Made by a program: the position numbers and the translations under genes. 64,000 nt of DNA, taken from assembly GCA_026874595.1 (NCBI GenBank), contig CM049307.1, positions 48,333,678-48,397,677 of the forward strand. The letters are read 5' to 3'. Position 1 is the stretch's first letter, and every line of letters begins with the position of its first letter. The stretch comes from Sipunculus nudus. Taxonomy: Eukaryota; Annelida; Sipuncula; Golfingiida; Sipunculidae. The notes under the pieces are model-generated. The model made no database searches. It saw nothing but the letters and a program-made list of their open reading frames with translations, and was not told the DNA's origin. Positions 37,086-49,537 of the stretch are shown piece by piece.

Positions 37086-39507
37086 TTAAGTTGCCGAAGA
37101 GAGACCTTATGGGTTTTATGTTATTTGAGGAATAACTAGCCATATTCACATAAAGCAATATAGTTTCTTGACATTTACTAGGAAAACAAAAACCACAAAA
37201 AATGAAGCCATATCGAACAAATTAATACACATTGCTTTCTTATAATTTCTCGTTTATACCACCGGCCCCTTCGAGTTCAATGATCTTGCATTAATAAATA
37301 TTAAATTTTCTTAAATAGAACTTGTCAGAAAATTCAGCGTTACACTTAGGTGTGTGTCCAATTAGTTCTGCTCTCTTGTAAATGCGAACATATTTTGTCA
37401 TGTTTTACCTATGTTACATTGCTTTAACATAAATACAGCCCTTATTCGTTAATTAAAGCTATAAATGTGTCACTTTCTCACACTAAAATCTGCATTTTAG
37501 ATATATTTATATATATAAATCTTTATGTTTATATAATATAAAAAGCCGATATAGTAAGCTGACCCGAATGGAGTAAGCGCACAGTCTAATTACCATTACA
37601 GCCAGGGCGACCAGTAATTTATCTCGTTAGGTTGCGGTCATGTCATACATAAATAAATAATGACTGTTGATTGACACGGCTTCGGGGGTGACGCCAATGA
37701 CCATTGGTACTCCAGTCAAGTCAATCAAAATTCGGGATTATCAAGAAGGCTCTGAACTCAAATTCAAATGGGGTCATGCTAAGCATTATAAAAACTATTA
37801 TAACTTATACAAATCGGCTGATAATAAGAGTCTTAAAATTATCCCTGTCTTGAATGTCAGGCGCTTAATCGAAGATTTTGTCCAAATACTGAAAATATTC
37901 AACAAAAAAATGTTCTAAAGAATATAAATAACGAAACGTGACGTTCAGACGCACGAAAAAACCCCACCAGATTATTCCCTAAAAAGATCGGATGGGATTA
38001 AGTAAAACGTTTGAATATTCCAACTTTCTTATTCAAAGACGGCAGTGCATGGACTGGGCGGTAAAAAGGCTTCAAGTATTGGACTTATACATTAACATAT
38101 TCATCATACCCTCTAGCTGGAAGACGCCAAATTAAAGAGTTTTATTATCAAAAGACTTCCAATGCCCATCGGATATTCCGTTATCAGAGATTGGACAATT
38201 AGCGAGTGCATGAAAAACAGCATCTTTATCCAGGCTGCCTACTCTTCTCAAAACACTTTTGTGTTCATGTTCAAAAGATCTCTCTTTGGTTCCCGGATAC
38301 AAGGATTTTAATAACAGCTGTATTGTCGCGTGCGAAAGATCCTGTTGGTGCCTCTTGGGTTAGCCACGGCTGGTTTAATCACCACCAGTATATTGGTCTA
38401 TTTGGTTGTTACCAGCTAATGGGAAAGTGTTAGAAAGTTCCTGTAAGCCGACCGGATCGTGTTACAGACATTTGGCCGTACCTTCTCCACAATGAGTCAC
38501 AACAGTACTTCAACCTGCTCTGTAAAGACTAAAGGCTGATGGTTAACGAACGGACAACTGCTTTCTGAGGCCCTGCGGAAATTACTATTCATTCAGTGCA
38601 AGGTCTGTTTGTTGACTCAGGTCACAGAACAGTTGCACTAGTACTAAAGAAACATCCAATGCCATGGAAGGCAAGCTTTAACAGTGATTAAGTGAGTACG
38701 TCCGATATGGAGTCTATTACATCAGAACCTGTCACGGAGTGGTAGTGCTGAGGGGTCACGTGATACCAGCTCAGCTGGAACCTTATTCTATTTTGGTTGC
38801 TTCCATTTGTAAATTAGGCCACATGCAATTTCTGTTCATAGAGAAAATTTTGCTATTATATTATCCGGTCCCAGCAAATGGACTACACACACTAGGGTGC
38901 GACGGCAGTATTTGCAGCAATATTCCAGGAAAGCAGGGTTGCAGAGAGGGAACTCGTTTTTTTTTTTCAAGAAATACCCCATTATTCCACTTTGACGATG
39001 ACAGCAATAGTTTTAAGCATAGGTCAGTTCACCACAAGTCATATAAGCATATAATGTCTACACACCGGGCTTAGTAATAAAAAGGCGACCCACGTCCCAT
39101 CAATACTAATACAGATGCAGTCCTCCGGCGGTTTATAATGACATAATGTTCTCCTCCATCAATAATCCATTGCCTCTTATTGTGAAAGTAGAAGAGCAAA
39201 TAAATTTATGTTGATAAATGCTGTCCCTGTGATTATACCACCAGCCAGTCAACTTTCAGTCGTGGCTGAGGCGTGCACAAGCATCTGTATCTCACGTAAA
39301 ATTCTGACCAAAGCAACGTCAATGCTACGACGTTTTATTTTTTTTACATTTATTCCTACCCTGGATTCTGGTGAAAATGTATTGATGACATATATATCAA
39401 ATTACTTTGATGCATCTTTTTCATATGATGAAAATACCCATCTCCAAAGACATAAAATTTCATGTTTTTCCATGAAATATAACTTCCATACTTGCAATGC
39501 AGGTTCA
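37086..39507. other. Non-coding; possible regulatory part 39080-39330
   Basis: GGTTTATAATGAC, CATCAATAATCCATTGCC and AATAAATTTATGTTGATAAATG at 39130-39220 resemble a homeodomain site cluster. GGTCACGTGAT lies at 38754-38764. Frames at 37667, 38206, 38739 and 39208 have no domain. Confidence 0.35.
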
Positions 39508-39549
39508 TCTCTCTCTCTCTCCCTTTCTTTCTCTCTCTCTTTCTTTCTT

Positions 39550-39605
<56 letters not shown>
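39508..39605. repeat. Compound (CT)n(TA)n microsatellite
   Basis: Interrupted CT/CTTT repeats followed directly by TA repeats, in the same order and orientation as at 10991-11066. The SLSLSL...YIYIYI frame is its translation. Confidence 0.98.
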
Positions 39606-39609
<4 letters not shown>

Positions 39610-40594
39610 TTCAAACACCTTTTAAAGAAAAAAACTGTTATTAACCGATAAAAACTATAGATTTTAATAGTTGTTCAGACATATTATATATTCTAACTAT
39701 GTACTATATATTAAACCCTTGCCAACTCAAGACTATAAGACTATAAATACACCTACCTGATATGTGTTGCATTATCAATATGGCCATCGCCCACTTCAAC
39801 TGTGCCTTGATGGCCATTCCCAATTTTGTAGAAGGCATGATGCTTATTTAGCGGTACGATCCGTTACTTTACTCTTTGTAAGGAATAAATGTTTAAAACA
39901 AAGGCTCAATATAAGTCAATCCCGTCATCACGCTTTCAATGGCAAGTTATTGGATCTATATAAAACTGTAAGGTTGAGAATCCACGTAACAAGGTAGCAT
40001 CCACCACGTGCTTTTTCTCTGCTTCCGGTGGAACAGACAGATGTAAGGTCAATTCGTACGATTATTTCACTGAATCCCTCACTCTGCATTTATACCTGTA
40101 GACTTAAGCCGACCGTTCACGTCACCTGCAAAAAAGAGAGAAAAAATCCTGCATAACATCGTGAAACATTCATGCGGCAGCGTTCTGTATTCAGTCATTC
40201 GGTTGCTATAGTTTCAAAGGTATTACGTGACTATTCATTCACTGTTGTCCCAAGGAATATCCTTTAGACACATATTCAAGTCAGGAAGTTTTCAAATCCT
40301 TAACAAATCCATCTAGGTGTCTTCGTTTTTCTAGAGACGGGAAACCATTTCCGTGCTATCTTTCACTGATTGTTATCACACCCTTAATCTAAGGCAGTCT
40401 TACTGGCAGAAAGACAAATTACTAGATCCAATGTCTGGCTTTTATGCCCGGAAGACAAGGGGGCTACAACTATCTTATATCGTTCATCACCGTAAATTGC
40501 TACTTTTCTGTATCCATCAGTTCAGTCCGGCAGATAGATTATAGGACACTGCAAATTATCCAGTTCTTCTATCTAATTTCTGTTCCTGTTCCAG
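39606..40594. other. Non-coding, nothing recognised
   Basis: No supported gene or repeat. Confidence 0.45.
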
Positions 40595-40924
40595 ATCCAT
40601 TATTTGCTATCACTCTGTGAATTGTCCCCCTTTTATCAGTGTGCCTCCCACGAGTCCTGCCTCGTGTTAGCGAACAACAAAGTCATCCAGATGAAAGACA
40701 CGCGGAGAGTGAATCTCCATATCTCACATAATGCCGAACACCTTCTAAGTATTTGTATGAATTACACGTCTTGTGAACACGTCTGGATCCGGGGAAAATT
40801 AAAGGTAACACACGGCAATGTTCCAATAAGCTGTGCCTCGCTCGAGGAAGCTTGCAAGAAGCTGGGCCTTGCGGGTTACGTGTTCTTTACAGCCTTCTCT
40901 GGAGGTGATCTTTTAATTACATGA
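40595..40924 (+). other. Candidate coding exon, no family recognised
   Basis: A frame open from 40577 to the stop at 40922-40924 begins right after an acceptor-like TTCCTGTTCCAG (ending 40594). AAAG|GTAACA at 40804/40805 gives a donor. The segment between them is 210 bp, exactly 70 codons, phase 0 at both ends. The conceptual peptide has five cysteines in the first 70 residues and mixed, protein-like composition, for example SCLVLANNKVIQMKDTRRVN. I recognise no domain and see no partner exon nearby. It could equally be a chance frame in a GC-balanced regulatory block. No start codon is assigned. Confidence 0.25.
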
Positions 40925-41490
40925 TGGGCGGGTGATACCGCCCCACACGACGTGCACTTGCATGGCTACATACCCAAACTATCTGCGGCAGTATGGGTCC
41001 GATGGTAAGGCCATCGGGGATGTTGTAGCAACCAGTATGGTGTATTGGCGGAGAGGGAAGTTGGCAGGCGGGCGACACGCTACGGCTTAAGGCGCCACCA
41101 GCTTCACAACACCCACGGGACCCACCTTAATAAATGCATGTCTTACATGTCTTACGAGCCATCTTGTTTGCGGCAACTTCAGAGCAGGGCTCGGCAAGCG
41201 GAGCATCACGCATGTGAAGACTAAATCACCCTCCCTGATTTAGGCAGCTGATTGATCGCATATATCGACCACTCGGCCCGAGAATTTGGAGCTCATCCCG
41301 CTTACTACATCCAAAGAACTGAGTCAACGGGACAGGATAAATTAAACTTATCAGGGTTAATGCCGAGCCCTAGTCGTTACTGTAAAGGTATCTCAAATGA
41401 ATCGGGAGAACCTTCCAGCTCTTACAAACCCCCGAGGCATTCATGCGGCTCCACGGCAGAAGCCGAATGACCAGGCAGTTCCAGCCCCCA
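40925..41490. promoter_or_regulatory. GC-rich block, candidate regulatory element
   Basis: The longest stretch of near-even base composition in the window. It includes GGTACTGTAAAG-type unique sequence, ACGTGCACTTGCATGG, and a tandem ATGTCTTACATGTCTTACG near 41139. A 72-codon frame (41252-41470) overlaps. No promoter elements in order are visible. Confidence 0.25.
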
Positions 41491-42956
41491 AACGTGGCAC
41501 CATAAATAAGAAATTGACTCATATTAAGGTTCATTAAACGCCTTAGCGCATCATGCCGTTCATAGGGAATAACGTTTAACGGATTTGATTGTATTACACG
41601 GGGTAACACGGTTCACTGACAAAAAGAAGAAAAGGACCAAATTCAACGATTATTATCCTTTTGTAGTATACTTTGAACCTGTTTCTATTCTTTGAGGTCG
41701 TAAAAAACACTTTCAATAAGTGAACTTGTGTGTATTGATTTTACCGTTTTTGGTTCTTTTTCACTACAAAAGAGAAAAGGAAAGATTTGGATCAAAACTT
41801 CACTAAAACAAAATTTTCTAAATATTGAAATTATTTGAATTATATAATAGGGGAACTTTTTAATATCAATATAATTTAATAAGGTTTTCGGGGTACTTAA
41901 GACAAACATATTTTAAAGGACACGTATTAGGCCTATTGAGCGAAAATAATTATACGAGGCTTGATGTTCGGCAAGTTGAAAGTGAAAGAGGGAGGTTTAA
42001 GAGGACTAATGTTTGACAGAAAATAAATACAATGTTGAATGATGTCCGTTGTAAAAAGTGTAGAAAAAAGGCAGAGCTAATGCTGTTTTTTTTCATGAGG
42101 AAAAACGAATACCTTTGCCCAAGAATTCTTTTCTTGTTGAAAGAAGAGCAGATCCGTGATATGAGGGAGAAATATTTAAAAAATCATATCTGCAATAGGA
42201 TGTTACAAAGATAATAAATATGCAAGGAAACCAATGTACGGTGAATTGCATGATAAGAAATATATTAGGACTGATGCTTTGTGTACCTGTAAAAAGATCA
42301 AAGAATTTTGGTGGGCGATGTCTTGTGTAATGAGGGAAAAGGAATATAAGATTTTTTATGTTCAATGTAATGGAGAAAAGGACATATTAGAAGATTTATG
42401 TACAAAGAAAGAATGGTCGACATTATTAGGGGGAAAAACCAAAGCCCAGACATCTGATGCAATGACCATGATCACGTATTCAGGGAACCAGGGTTCGCCG
42501 ATTAATGCCTCTCATATTGTCTCGCTTCTTGAAATAGCGGCATCTTTGTTATATATCACTGAGCTGATTTTGTTATATGACAAAAAACCATCATCAGTAT
42601 CTGACACCATTTTCTGACACCAAAACCATCGGGATCTGTACACAAAATTCTGATGCAAGTAGGACAAATACTGGTGAGGCAGCTTTCACGTTTCATTTTC
42701 TCCGTGGGCTGCAATATTAGCCAAACATCAATGACACATATCCAACTGATATATCTAATCACTAGTGGCGTATCAAACGACCAAATAATTCCAGCGACTA
42801 CGGCATATGATTACCTTAGAATCGTTAGCCTAATCGAAAAAGAAGCGAAAGAGCGATATAACGTTAAACTACTTGCCTGGGTGTTTAGACGACCACATAT
42901 TATGCGACAACCGGAACAGGGAGACAAATACTCCCCAAGACCGGTGCATGGGACTG
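41491..42956. other. Non-coding, nothing firm recognised
   Basis: Plus-strand frames at 42032-42214 and 42234-42617 follow one another but have no domain, no linking splice sites and an A-rich composition. No gene is supported. Confidence 0.4.
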
Positions 42957-42970
42957 CTGTCACGTGACAG
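42957..42970. promoter_or_regulatory. Palindromic E-box CTGTCACGTGACAG
   Basis: A perfect 14-bp palindrome centred on CACGTG. GTCACGTGAC is the site bound by MiT/TFE and USF-type bHLH-zip factors (CLEAR-type element). Confidence 0.5.
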
Positions 42971-43691
42971 TGGTCATTGGGTGCAATAAAAAACGACATT
43001 CATCCGAGTTATGTCTCCCTGAGTCACACACTAGGTGGTCGTGAAGCACAATTCAATTATTATGAGTTAGAAAACGCGTGGTACTATTACAGCGAGGTGA
43101 ATCCCCAGTGTTGTACACATCTAATTAATCTTCGGCCTTATTACCGTGCATGGAATAATGGTGATGCGAGGATATAGTTTTTGTTATTTTTTTCTAAAAT
43201 CTCTTCAAGAAGTGAACAAAGATGACTGTTGCCCAGCAGTACAAAAGGGTCAGTCATTTCTCTTAACTCGTTTAAAAAAGTATCTGATTTTTATTTATAT
43301 TTACCAAATTTGAGTAGAAATTCCTGGGAAGAATAGACTCAAGATTTTTTTCGGTGAAGTTTATAAATTACGACCCCGGAGGCCCTGATAACATGACGTT
43401 TTACAAATGTTGGACGTGGACTACTTGATATCGTAAAATGTCATCAAGCACAGAAGAAATGCTGCTTTATGTAAACGAGACAAAGAAAAAGGTTAAATTC
43501 ACTGCAGGGGTAAAAAAAAATTTACTGTGTTGTAAAAACCAATGTTATGTAGACTGGTAAACATGTTGATTGGAGATACTTCAACAGAGCAGACGACCCG
43601 AGCCGCGACCCGCCTTTTTAGGGTCTCCTGGGTGAAAGAAACGGTAGTGGTCATTACCTATTAAGGAATATCAGTGTACAAACAGGACCAA
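42971..43691. other. Non-coding, nothing recognised
   Basis: One short plus-strand frame without a domain. Confidence 0.45.
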
Positions 43692-43707
43692 AGCGTCACG
43701 TGACGCT
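43692..43707. promoter_or_regulatory. Palindromic E-box AGCGTCACGTGACGCT
   Basis: A perfect 16-bp palindrome with the same GTCACGTGAC core as at 42957, 735 bases away. CAGATGTGG and CACCTGG E-boxes follow within 80 bases, in a locally GC-rich stretch (43590-43830). This suggests a bHLH-bound regulatory element. Confidence 0.5.
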
Positions 43708-46038
43708 AAAGTAAAAAGGCCCGAGCTAGACACCAGATGTGGCACATTGAAATGGACATATGGACACCTGGGGCTTGCGGGGTCAGCCAGGTACGACTGC
43801 GTAAATAAGACAAATGCAGGGTTGTTAAGTACATGGGCTTGTTACCGAAACATCCTCAAATGTTGTATAAAATATGAAGGCGGGGGTAAGCGAGGCGTAT
43901 TGTCGGTGAAATAATTGATCAATCCTGTCATTTTTGTTTCAGGTTAATCAACTGTATCAACGTGATACATCAGGCATATACAGGTAACCAAGTACGGACA
44001 TATAGTAAACATATAAACCAACTGAAATATTTATCAGGACAGGGAAGACTACATTTTATAACTTGATCTGTACATCTAACAAACATATACATAATTAAAT
44101 TCAATGTTTGTTTGAACCCACAGACATTGATAGTTTTCCATAAACCTATATGTCATATTCTAGTCGTTATACATAAATTTATTAATTATTCGGTATCAAG
44201 GGAAAAATCATGTTACCATCGTCGTTTAATGCAGAAATACCCATTTTCCTTATGTTAAGTAATAATAATCAAATAAATGAATATATGAAATGTAATCAAA
44301 ATTTAATCACCATGATAACTGAATGCCAAAAAAAAAGATATATTTTCAAAAATGGCGCCGGTCAACTTCTATAACTATAAAACTGTTTAATGAATATTCC
44401 TTTTGGGCAACGCTCAATCCAAATCAAAATATACGAGGATGACATCCAGTCATGTTCTAAAATGGTGCTAATAAATGGGAAATCAACTTCGGTCGCAACC
44501 CCAAACCACAAGCCCGGGACGGAGTACTGTACACAGTAGTTAGGGATCGATTCACGTGTAAATGGCACACAATAACAATGCGAGTGTGGGTGATGGGTAT
44601 GGTAAAAGGATTGGGACAGGCCATCAGTTCATAACTCAGGCTTATGAAGATGCTTTTCTGAGGGGTGCTTTGGCATGTTTCCCGATGAGTTTCTCTGAAG
44701 AACTCGACGTAATGTGTCTGGCTGTACGTTAAGGAACGAAGGGGTTGGATTAAATCCTATATCTTGTGAAAAAAATGTTAACCTGATAACGTCTTTTTGA
44801 GACAGTTATGTGTTTAAATGCATATTTCATTTCATAATACGAATTAAGGCTTACTATTATATGATAAGCTCCATGATCAAAACAAAAAAAAAATGTATTT
44901 TTTTACAACCTTCTTGGTTCCTTCTAGGTTTGTTATGGAAAATTTATCTTCCATGGCGTAGAAAAGGTTTTTTTTTTTCATTTGGGGGATATGATTTGCG
45001 CAATAGCCCCAATATTCACGCTAGCGCGGTAAGAGGGGTGTCTGAGGGGGAGATGTGCCCGCCTCCCTTGAAGCTGGATTTTTTTAAAAGTTAATTGGTG
45101 CAATTTGATGAATACTTTTAGAAAATTTTGATGAAAATGAACATACCAATTACCATTGAAATATTTGTAGGATAATGAATGATTACCGTATATGATTCAT
45201 AATTTTTTGGCCTTTGTTTTATAGCACCTTACATTTTAAACTAAATACTAGTATACATAGACCGCTTTCAATGGCATTTTGTATAGGACAGAACACAGTT
45301 GTTTCGACTTAGCATATTTGCGATTTCTGTCATGTTCACGTCCTGTCCTCCCCGTTTAATACCCTCTGTCCCTTCTTTTCCGGTTCAGGGTCGTTATACT
45401 AACATTAAGTTAATCCTTGTCAGGCGACATCCCACTAATGTCCTCCAAGGCCCTATCAAGGCACACGATGAAAATGTAATGTAAGTAGCCTAATGGAGCC
45501 GAAGGTCCCGGGGTCAGACCCGGCTACCGTCAAAGTGTTTGCTGAAAGTGTGACCTGTAACCTGGCAACGAAGATAAAACCCAGCTCTTCGCTTAGAGAC
45601 CCATCGTGCAGATCCTATGGTTTTCTTCATTACATAGACAATATCATATATAAGCTATTAACGTTTCCATTATAAAAAAAAACAGTTGTGGCCTTAACTT
45701 TATCTGCAAACTATATAGTCGTATACTTTACTGCAAGCTTAGGTCTCTATCTCTTCTGATACTTTTTTCATGTTGTTGTAATATGGTCATCAGGTTTACA
45801 CAAGGTGTCACGATACGAAATATTTACACAGATCGGTCTTTGCGTCTTAACAAATTGTCCACCTTCATCAGAAATGCATGTAGACTATGTCGTACAATAT
45901 AACCGATGGAAACTACGTTATTAGAGAAAAAAGTTATACTTGTCTTGCATTTGCAACGGCGAGGGATTCTTGGTGCACCATATTGTCGAACTCTAAAGTT
46001 AAACCATGACATGATGATTTTTCAGGTAGAAATTACTG
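43708..46038. other. Non-coding; fragment resembling the G-rich repeat near 45030
   Basis: GGGGTGTCTGAGGGGGAGATG followed by CCCGCCTCCC at about 45034-45066 resembles the distal part of the G-rich dispersed repeat seen near 56970. AGCCTAATGGAGCC with GGGGTCAGACCC near 45488-45527 is a weak tRNA-like look-alike. No gene is supported. Confidence 0.35.
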
Positions 46039-46262
46039 TTGCTTAATATATTATCCCTTCCTGTGTTGGGACAGGTCTGTGGAACTTCGGCCAGGTCTGT
46101 GCGGGACGAATTTTCTATGGGCAGAGGCGACATCGGCTTGAGTTTCACTGGTGGGCCAGTTTTGTTGAAAGATGCAGCAGCGATAGCCCATGCGCAAAGT
46201 AATGTCAAATTCCTCAGGATATATGGGATGGTTTAATGCCATCACCTTTAATTATAAGGTAA
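46039..46262. other. Exon-like segment open in three frames, unidentified
   Basis: Plus frame 46039-46236 and minus frames 45999-46208 and 46051-46245 are all open. On the plus strand a good acceptor (CCCTTCCTGTGTTGGGACAG, ending 46074) precedes the segment, and AAGGTAAGCTT (near 46257-46267) would be a donor, but an in-frame stop precedes it. CAGGTCTGTG occurs twice, 17-20 bases apart. Composition is clearly higher in GC than the flanks. It may be an exon of a non-coding transcript, a gene fragment or a conserved repeat. I cannot name it. Confidence 0.3.
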
Positions 46263-46899
46263 GCTTCCATCTGCAAGCGCGAATTTAGCTGTCCAATAAT
46301 AACATTCTTTATTGTATGCCAATTTGCTAATATCTTGTAGGTTGATTATACCCAAAATCAAACATATATCTGTAGTGTTTAAAATTTATCGTTTATATGC
46401 GATATTCAGGTAAAGGTCCGTTACCCGCAGGATGGCTGGGAAATAGAGATTAAATATGGCTGTATTTGTAATCATTACTATCCTGAGAATGAGGAAACCT
46501 CGCTTTATCTAAAAAAATCTAATCTAATTATATTTTTAATATTGGTTATGGCACAGGCCTATCAGAAGCACTCAACCCAAATAAGGGCATAGGAGCTTTT
46601 TTATGCTAGGCTTATTAAGGCTAGTATAGACTACTGCATAACCAGTGCCTAAATTTGGCGTCGGCTTTAACAGGAATTGAATTGTCTTGGGCTATTAACG
46701 ACCAAGAGACCAAATTAGACCGGTTCTGTTGTCTGCATTGTCCCTCTGGACAACCTTATCTTTTTTTGGTAACACGAGTATGAAAAGATTTCAACTCCCT
46801 AAATTATACTGTATGAGCAACACGTGTTTATAACATATGCAACTGCATGCTTACCTTCCCAAAGCGAGGTTATACATTTTTCTGGATGATAAAGGTGAA
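46263..46899. other. Non-coding, nothing recognised
   Basis: No supported gene or repeat. Confidence 0.5.
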
Positions 46900-47300
46900 A
46901 TCTGTGAGATCGCGGAATTGAAAATGAAATTGCATTGAATGATCAGTTAAATAATGAATTTAATCAATTAATTAAATGAAGTTCAATTATTTTATCATCC
47001 TCTGCAGATTATGGAATCCTTCACATTCCGCCTGTCATAATTCACGTATTACTGCATGTTGTAATTGTCCTTCGTGATCGATTGATTAATGCTGATAGAT
47101 ATGAATGGTATGCGAGTAAAACAAACATCCAATTGTGATCTTTTAATTACAGAACACTTTCCAAATTATTCATTAAATTACATTAAAAGAATTAAGCTCT
47201 TCCGTTCAATTCCGAATGAGATTTTTTGATAAATTTTAAATGGATGTTACACTTAATTAGCTTTAAACCTCACCATTTCAGTCATTATAACAAAATAAAG
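46900..47300. promoter_or_regulatory. Dense homeodomain-site block, candidate developmental enhancer
   Basis: Contains GAATTTAATCAATTAATTAA, CGATTGATTAATGCTG, CTTTTAATTACAG, TTATTCATTAAATTACATTA and CACTTAATTAGCTTTAAACC in 400 bases, with no simple repeat and no open frame. The word content is too ordered for AT-rich drift and closely resembles conserved elements beside homeobox genes. Conservation must be tested. Confidence 0.4.
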
Positions 47301-48108
47301 AAAAAGGACGCAATATTAGATTTATAACGCTTAATGGATAATATGTTGAGTATGCATGTTTTACAAACTGTACCCTTCTTTAATGGCCAGGAAATCGGCC
47401 ATTTTAATAGGGAATGTCTGACTGGGTACCTTTACATGTTGGGTTAATTCTGATATTGTTAAATACAATTAATTACTAACACTCAATTATTCCAACGTTA
47501 CAGAGAAAGTGGTACAGAGAAATGTGACAGCTGTATCTTCTTCATTAAAAATGATATATCATTATAATATACGTCATTATTGATTCGAAAAATATACATT
47601 TTCTGTTACTGATTTATTTCTTCGAGCACCACAATATTAGTCATTCGACGATAATAGATAATAGATCATCGAATATAAATCATAAATGACCAGAGATCCT
47701 TTCTATGAATGTCATAATCTCATTACACGATGAAGGACTCGTCCCCGCTGTCAACGTTAATGAGCTGATGGAAGGAAAATTAATAAACCGACACAAATAA
47801 TGATATTAAAATCAACAGGTGTCTTCACGAAAGCAAAAAAAAGATCCTACACGCAGAACCAGTATAGAACCATCAAGCCTCAAATAGGACGCTGAAATTT
47901 GTTTGACAAAAGCTGAAAGATAGTTAATGCACCACTTGAAAGTCGAGTTGCAAACTACTGCTTGTTCTAACAGAGCTGTTTATATAAAGTGAAGCAGAGA
48001 TGGAAGTTTAACATTATTTAGGAAAATAAGGAACATGATAAAACAAAGTTAATCGCCCAAGTTTACAACTGCTTATTACTTCAATAGAAGTAGCAACTGG
48101 GCGGTGTG
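47301..48108. other. Non-coding; possible regulatory part 47690-47840
   Basis: AACGTTAATGAGCTGATGG, AAAATTAATAAACCG and CAACAGGTGTC at 47754-47825 may extend the adjacent homeodomain-rich region. No gene is supported. Confidence 0.3.
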
Positions 48109-48163
48109 TAGGGGCGGATACGAGATTTGAGAAAGGGGGAGGGGGGGGGGGGGGACACCCTGG
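48109..48163 (+). repeat. GGGGYGGAT/poly-G dispersed repeat, copy 3
   Basis: AGGGGCGGATACGAGATTTG, then a G run of about 20 with one A, then ACACCCTGG. The same lead, spacing and close as at 8931-8978. Confidence 0.55.
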
Positions 48164-49498
48164 AACAGTTTAACAAGTGTACCGGGAGTGCTTGTAGACT
48201 TTGGATATAACTCTCGCATGCAGGAGTATAATGAGGAAAACCGCAAAACTTTTGCCGCTTTTCGGTATTAAACGTTACTTATTCTATTTCCAATATTTTG
48301 TTGGTATAAACTAACAGGGACGCCCCTCGTAATCCGCTCCTGGTTTGCGTCGACTCTTATACAACAACGTGGAACTTGTCCGTTAGTTACCCATTGCAGA
48401 TACTTTTTCATTAAGTTAGAGAAAAGTATATATATATTATAAAGTATATTATATTTATATATAACGGGTTTAATATTAATACAACGCATTTTGTAACATG
48501 TAGTATATCCTCAATATTTATAAAGTATCGCTTTGGTTTAAGTCATTTTAATACGTATTTTACCATAAGGGGAACACTGATATCCAGCTGTGTAGGCATA
48601 CGGAAAAGCCGGGCAATCCGAATAAGCAACACAAGTGATATTAACATTCTCTTGTTCAGCATGAACTTCGTGTTATCAAAAGATTACGCGAACGAAAATA
48701 TAATCCACTGCGGTATACTTAGCAGTTAAGTGCTTAATATAAGTGGCATTACTTAGCTCGAAACAAGTTTCCATTGCATTATATATTCCAGATCGTTTGC
48801 TTACGTGTGCAATATACCAGTTACCTTGTTTGCTATTTGCCCGATACACCTGAGGTTGAATTACAGCTACGCCAGGAGAATTGATCAATAAAATATTTGT
48901 ACTAGAATATATCGCCATTTTATTTCGCACTTAAAGACAGTTTCAATTCAAATGCGATATATGGAGCTCAACATGATACCCTCACTTTATCAACCGCTGG
49001 ATACTCTTTCTTAGTTTCTGATTTTTGAGGATTTGTGGGGACTAATCTATGAAAAATGACCCCACTTAGGACACATTGGCATCGTTTCTAACTTAAAAAA
49101 AAACAGGTAGGACTCCGGTTGAGTGCCATAATGCATCGTCAATAAATAAAAATAAATCGTCAATAAATAAAATAAATAAACCAATTCATTTTTCAGTTTT
49201 GCTGCCTTTCTTGTCACCGGTTTATTCACATATGTAAACGCCGTTATTCATTACCTATGATCTTTTTGAACCGTTATAATCCCGTAAGAGTTTTCCCCAT
49301 CTCCTCTGGGAGACATACACATGATGTGATCGACAGTTTCAGGAATTATGTGTTATTAGTATAGTACCAGCCATCAATAACCCAGTTAACTACATCTTGT
49401 AGCAAGCAGAGGATACCTAGGAAAAGCTGTACCAGTATTGATTTAAAAAAATGGCCAAAAAAGGTTGTTTCCAAAGCACCTTGCCTATCTATTTTGAC
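48164..49498. other. AT-rich non-coding; short TAAATAAA tandem near 49139
   Basis: CGTCAATAAATAAAAATAAAT is repeated once at 49137-49175. Otherwise nothing is recognised. Confidence 0.45.
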
Positions 49499-49537
49499 CC
49501 CCCCCCCCTTTCAAACCTCCCCCCCCCCCACCCCCCG
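49499..49537. repeat. C-rich tract
   Basis: Two poly-C runs separated by TTTCAAACCT. On the minus strand this could be a decayed member of the poly-G family, but the lead sequence is not clear. Confidence 0.8.

Noticed and set aside
39208-39606. 132-codon frame on plus
   Set aside because: Its last third is translated (CT)n(TA)n, and the first part has no recognisable domain.
42234-42617. 127-codon frame with an MTMITYSG stretch recalling a cloning vector
   Set aside because: Only five residues match the lacZ alpha start. DNA around it is ordinary host-like sequence with no polylinker.
45488-45530. tRNA-like AGCCTAATGGAGCC with GGGGTCAGACCC
   Set aside because: The B-box lacks the usual GTTCRA core and no second copy is seen in the window.
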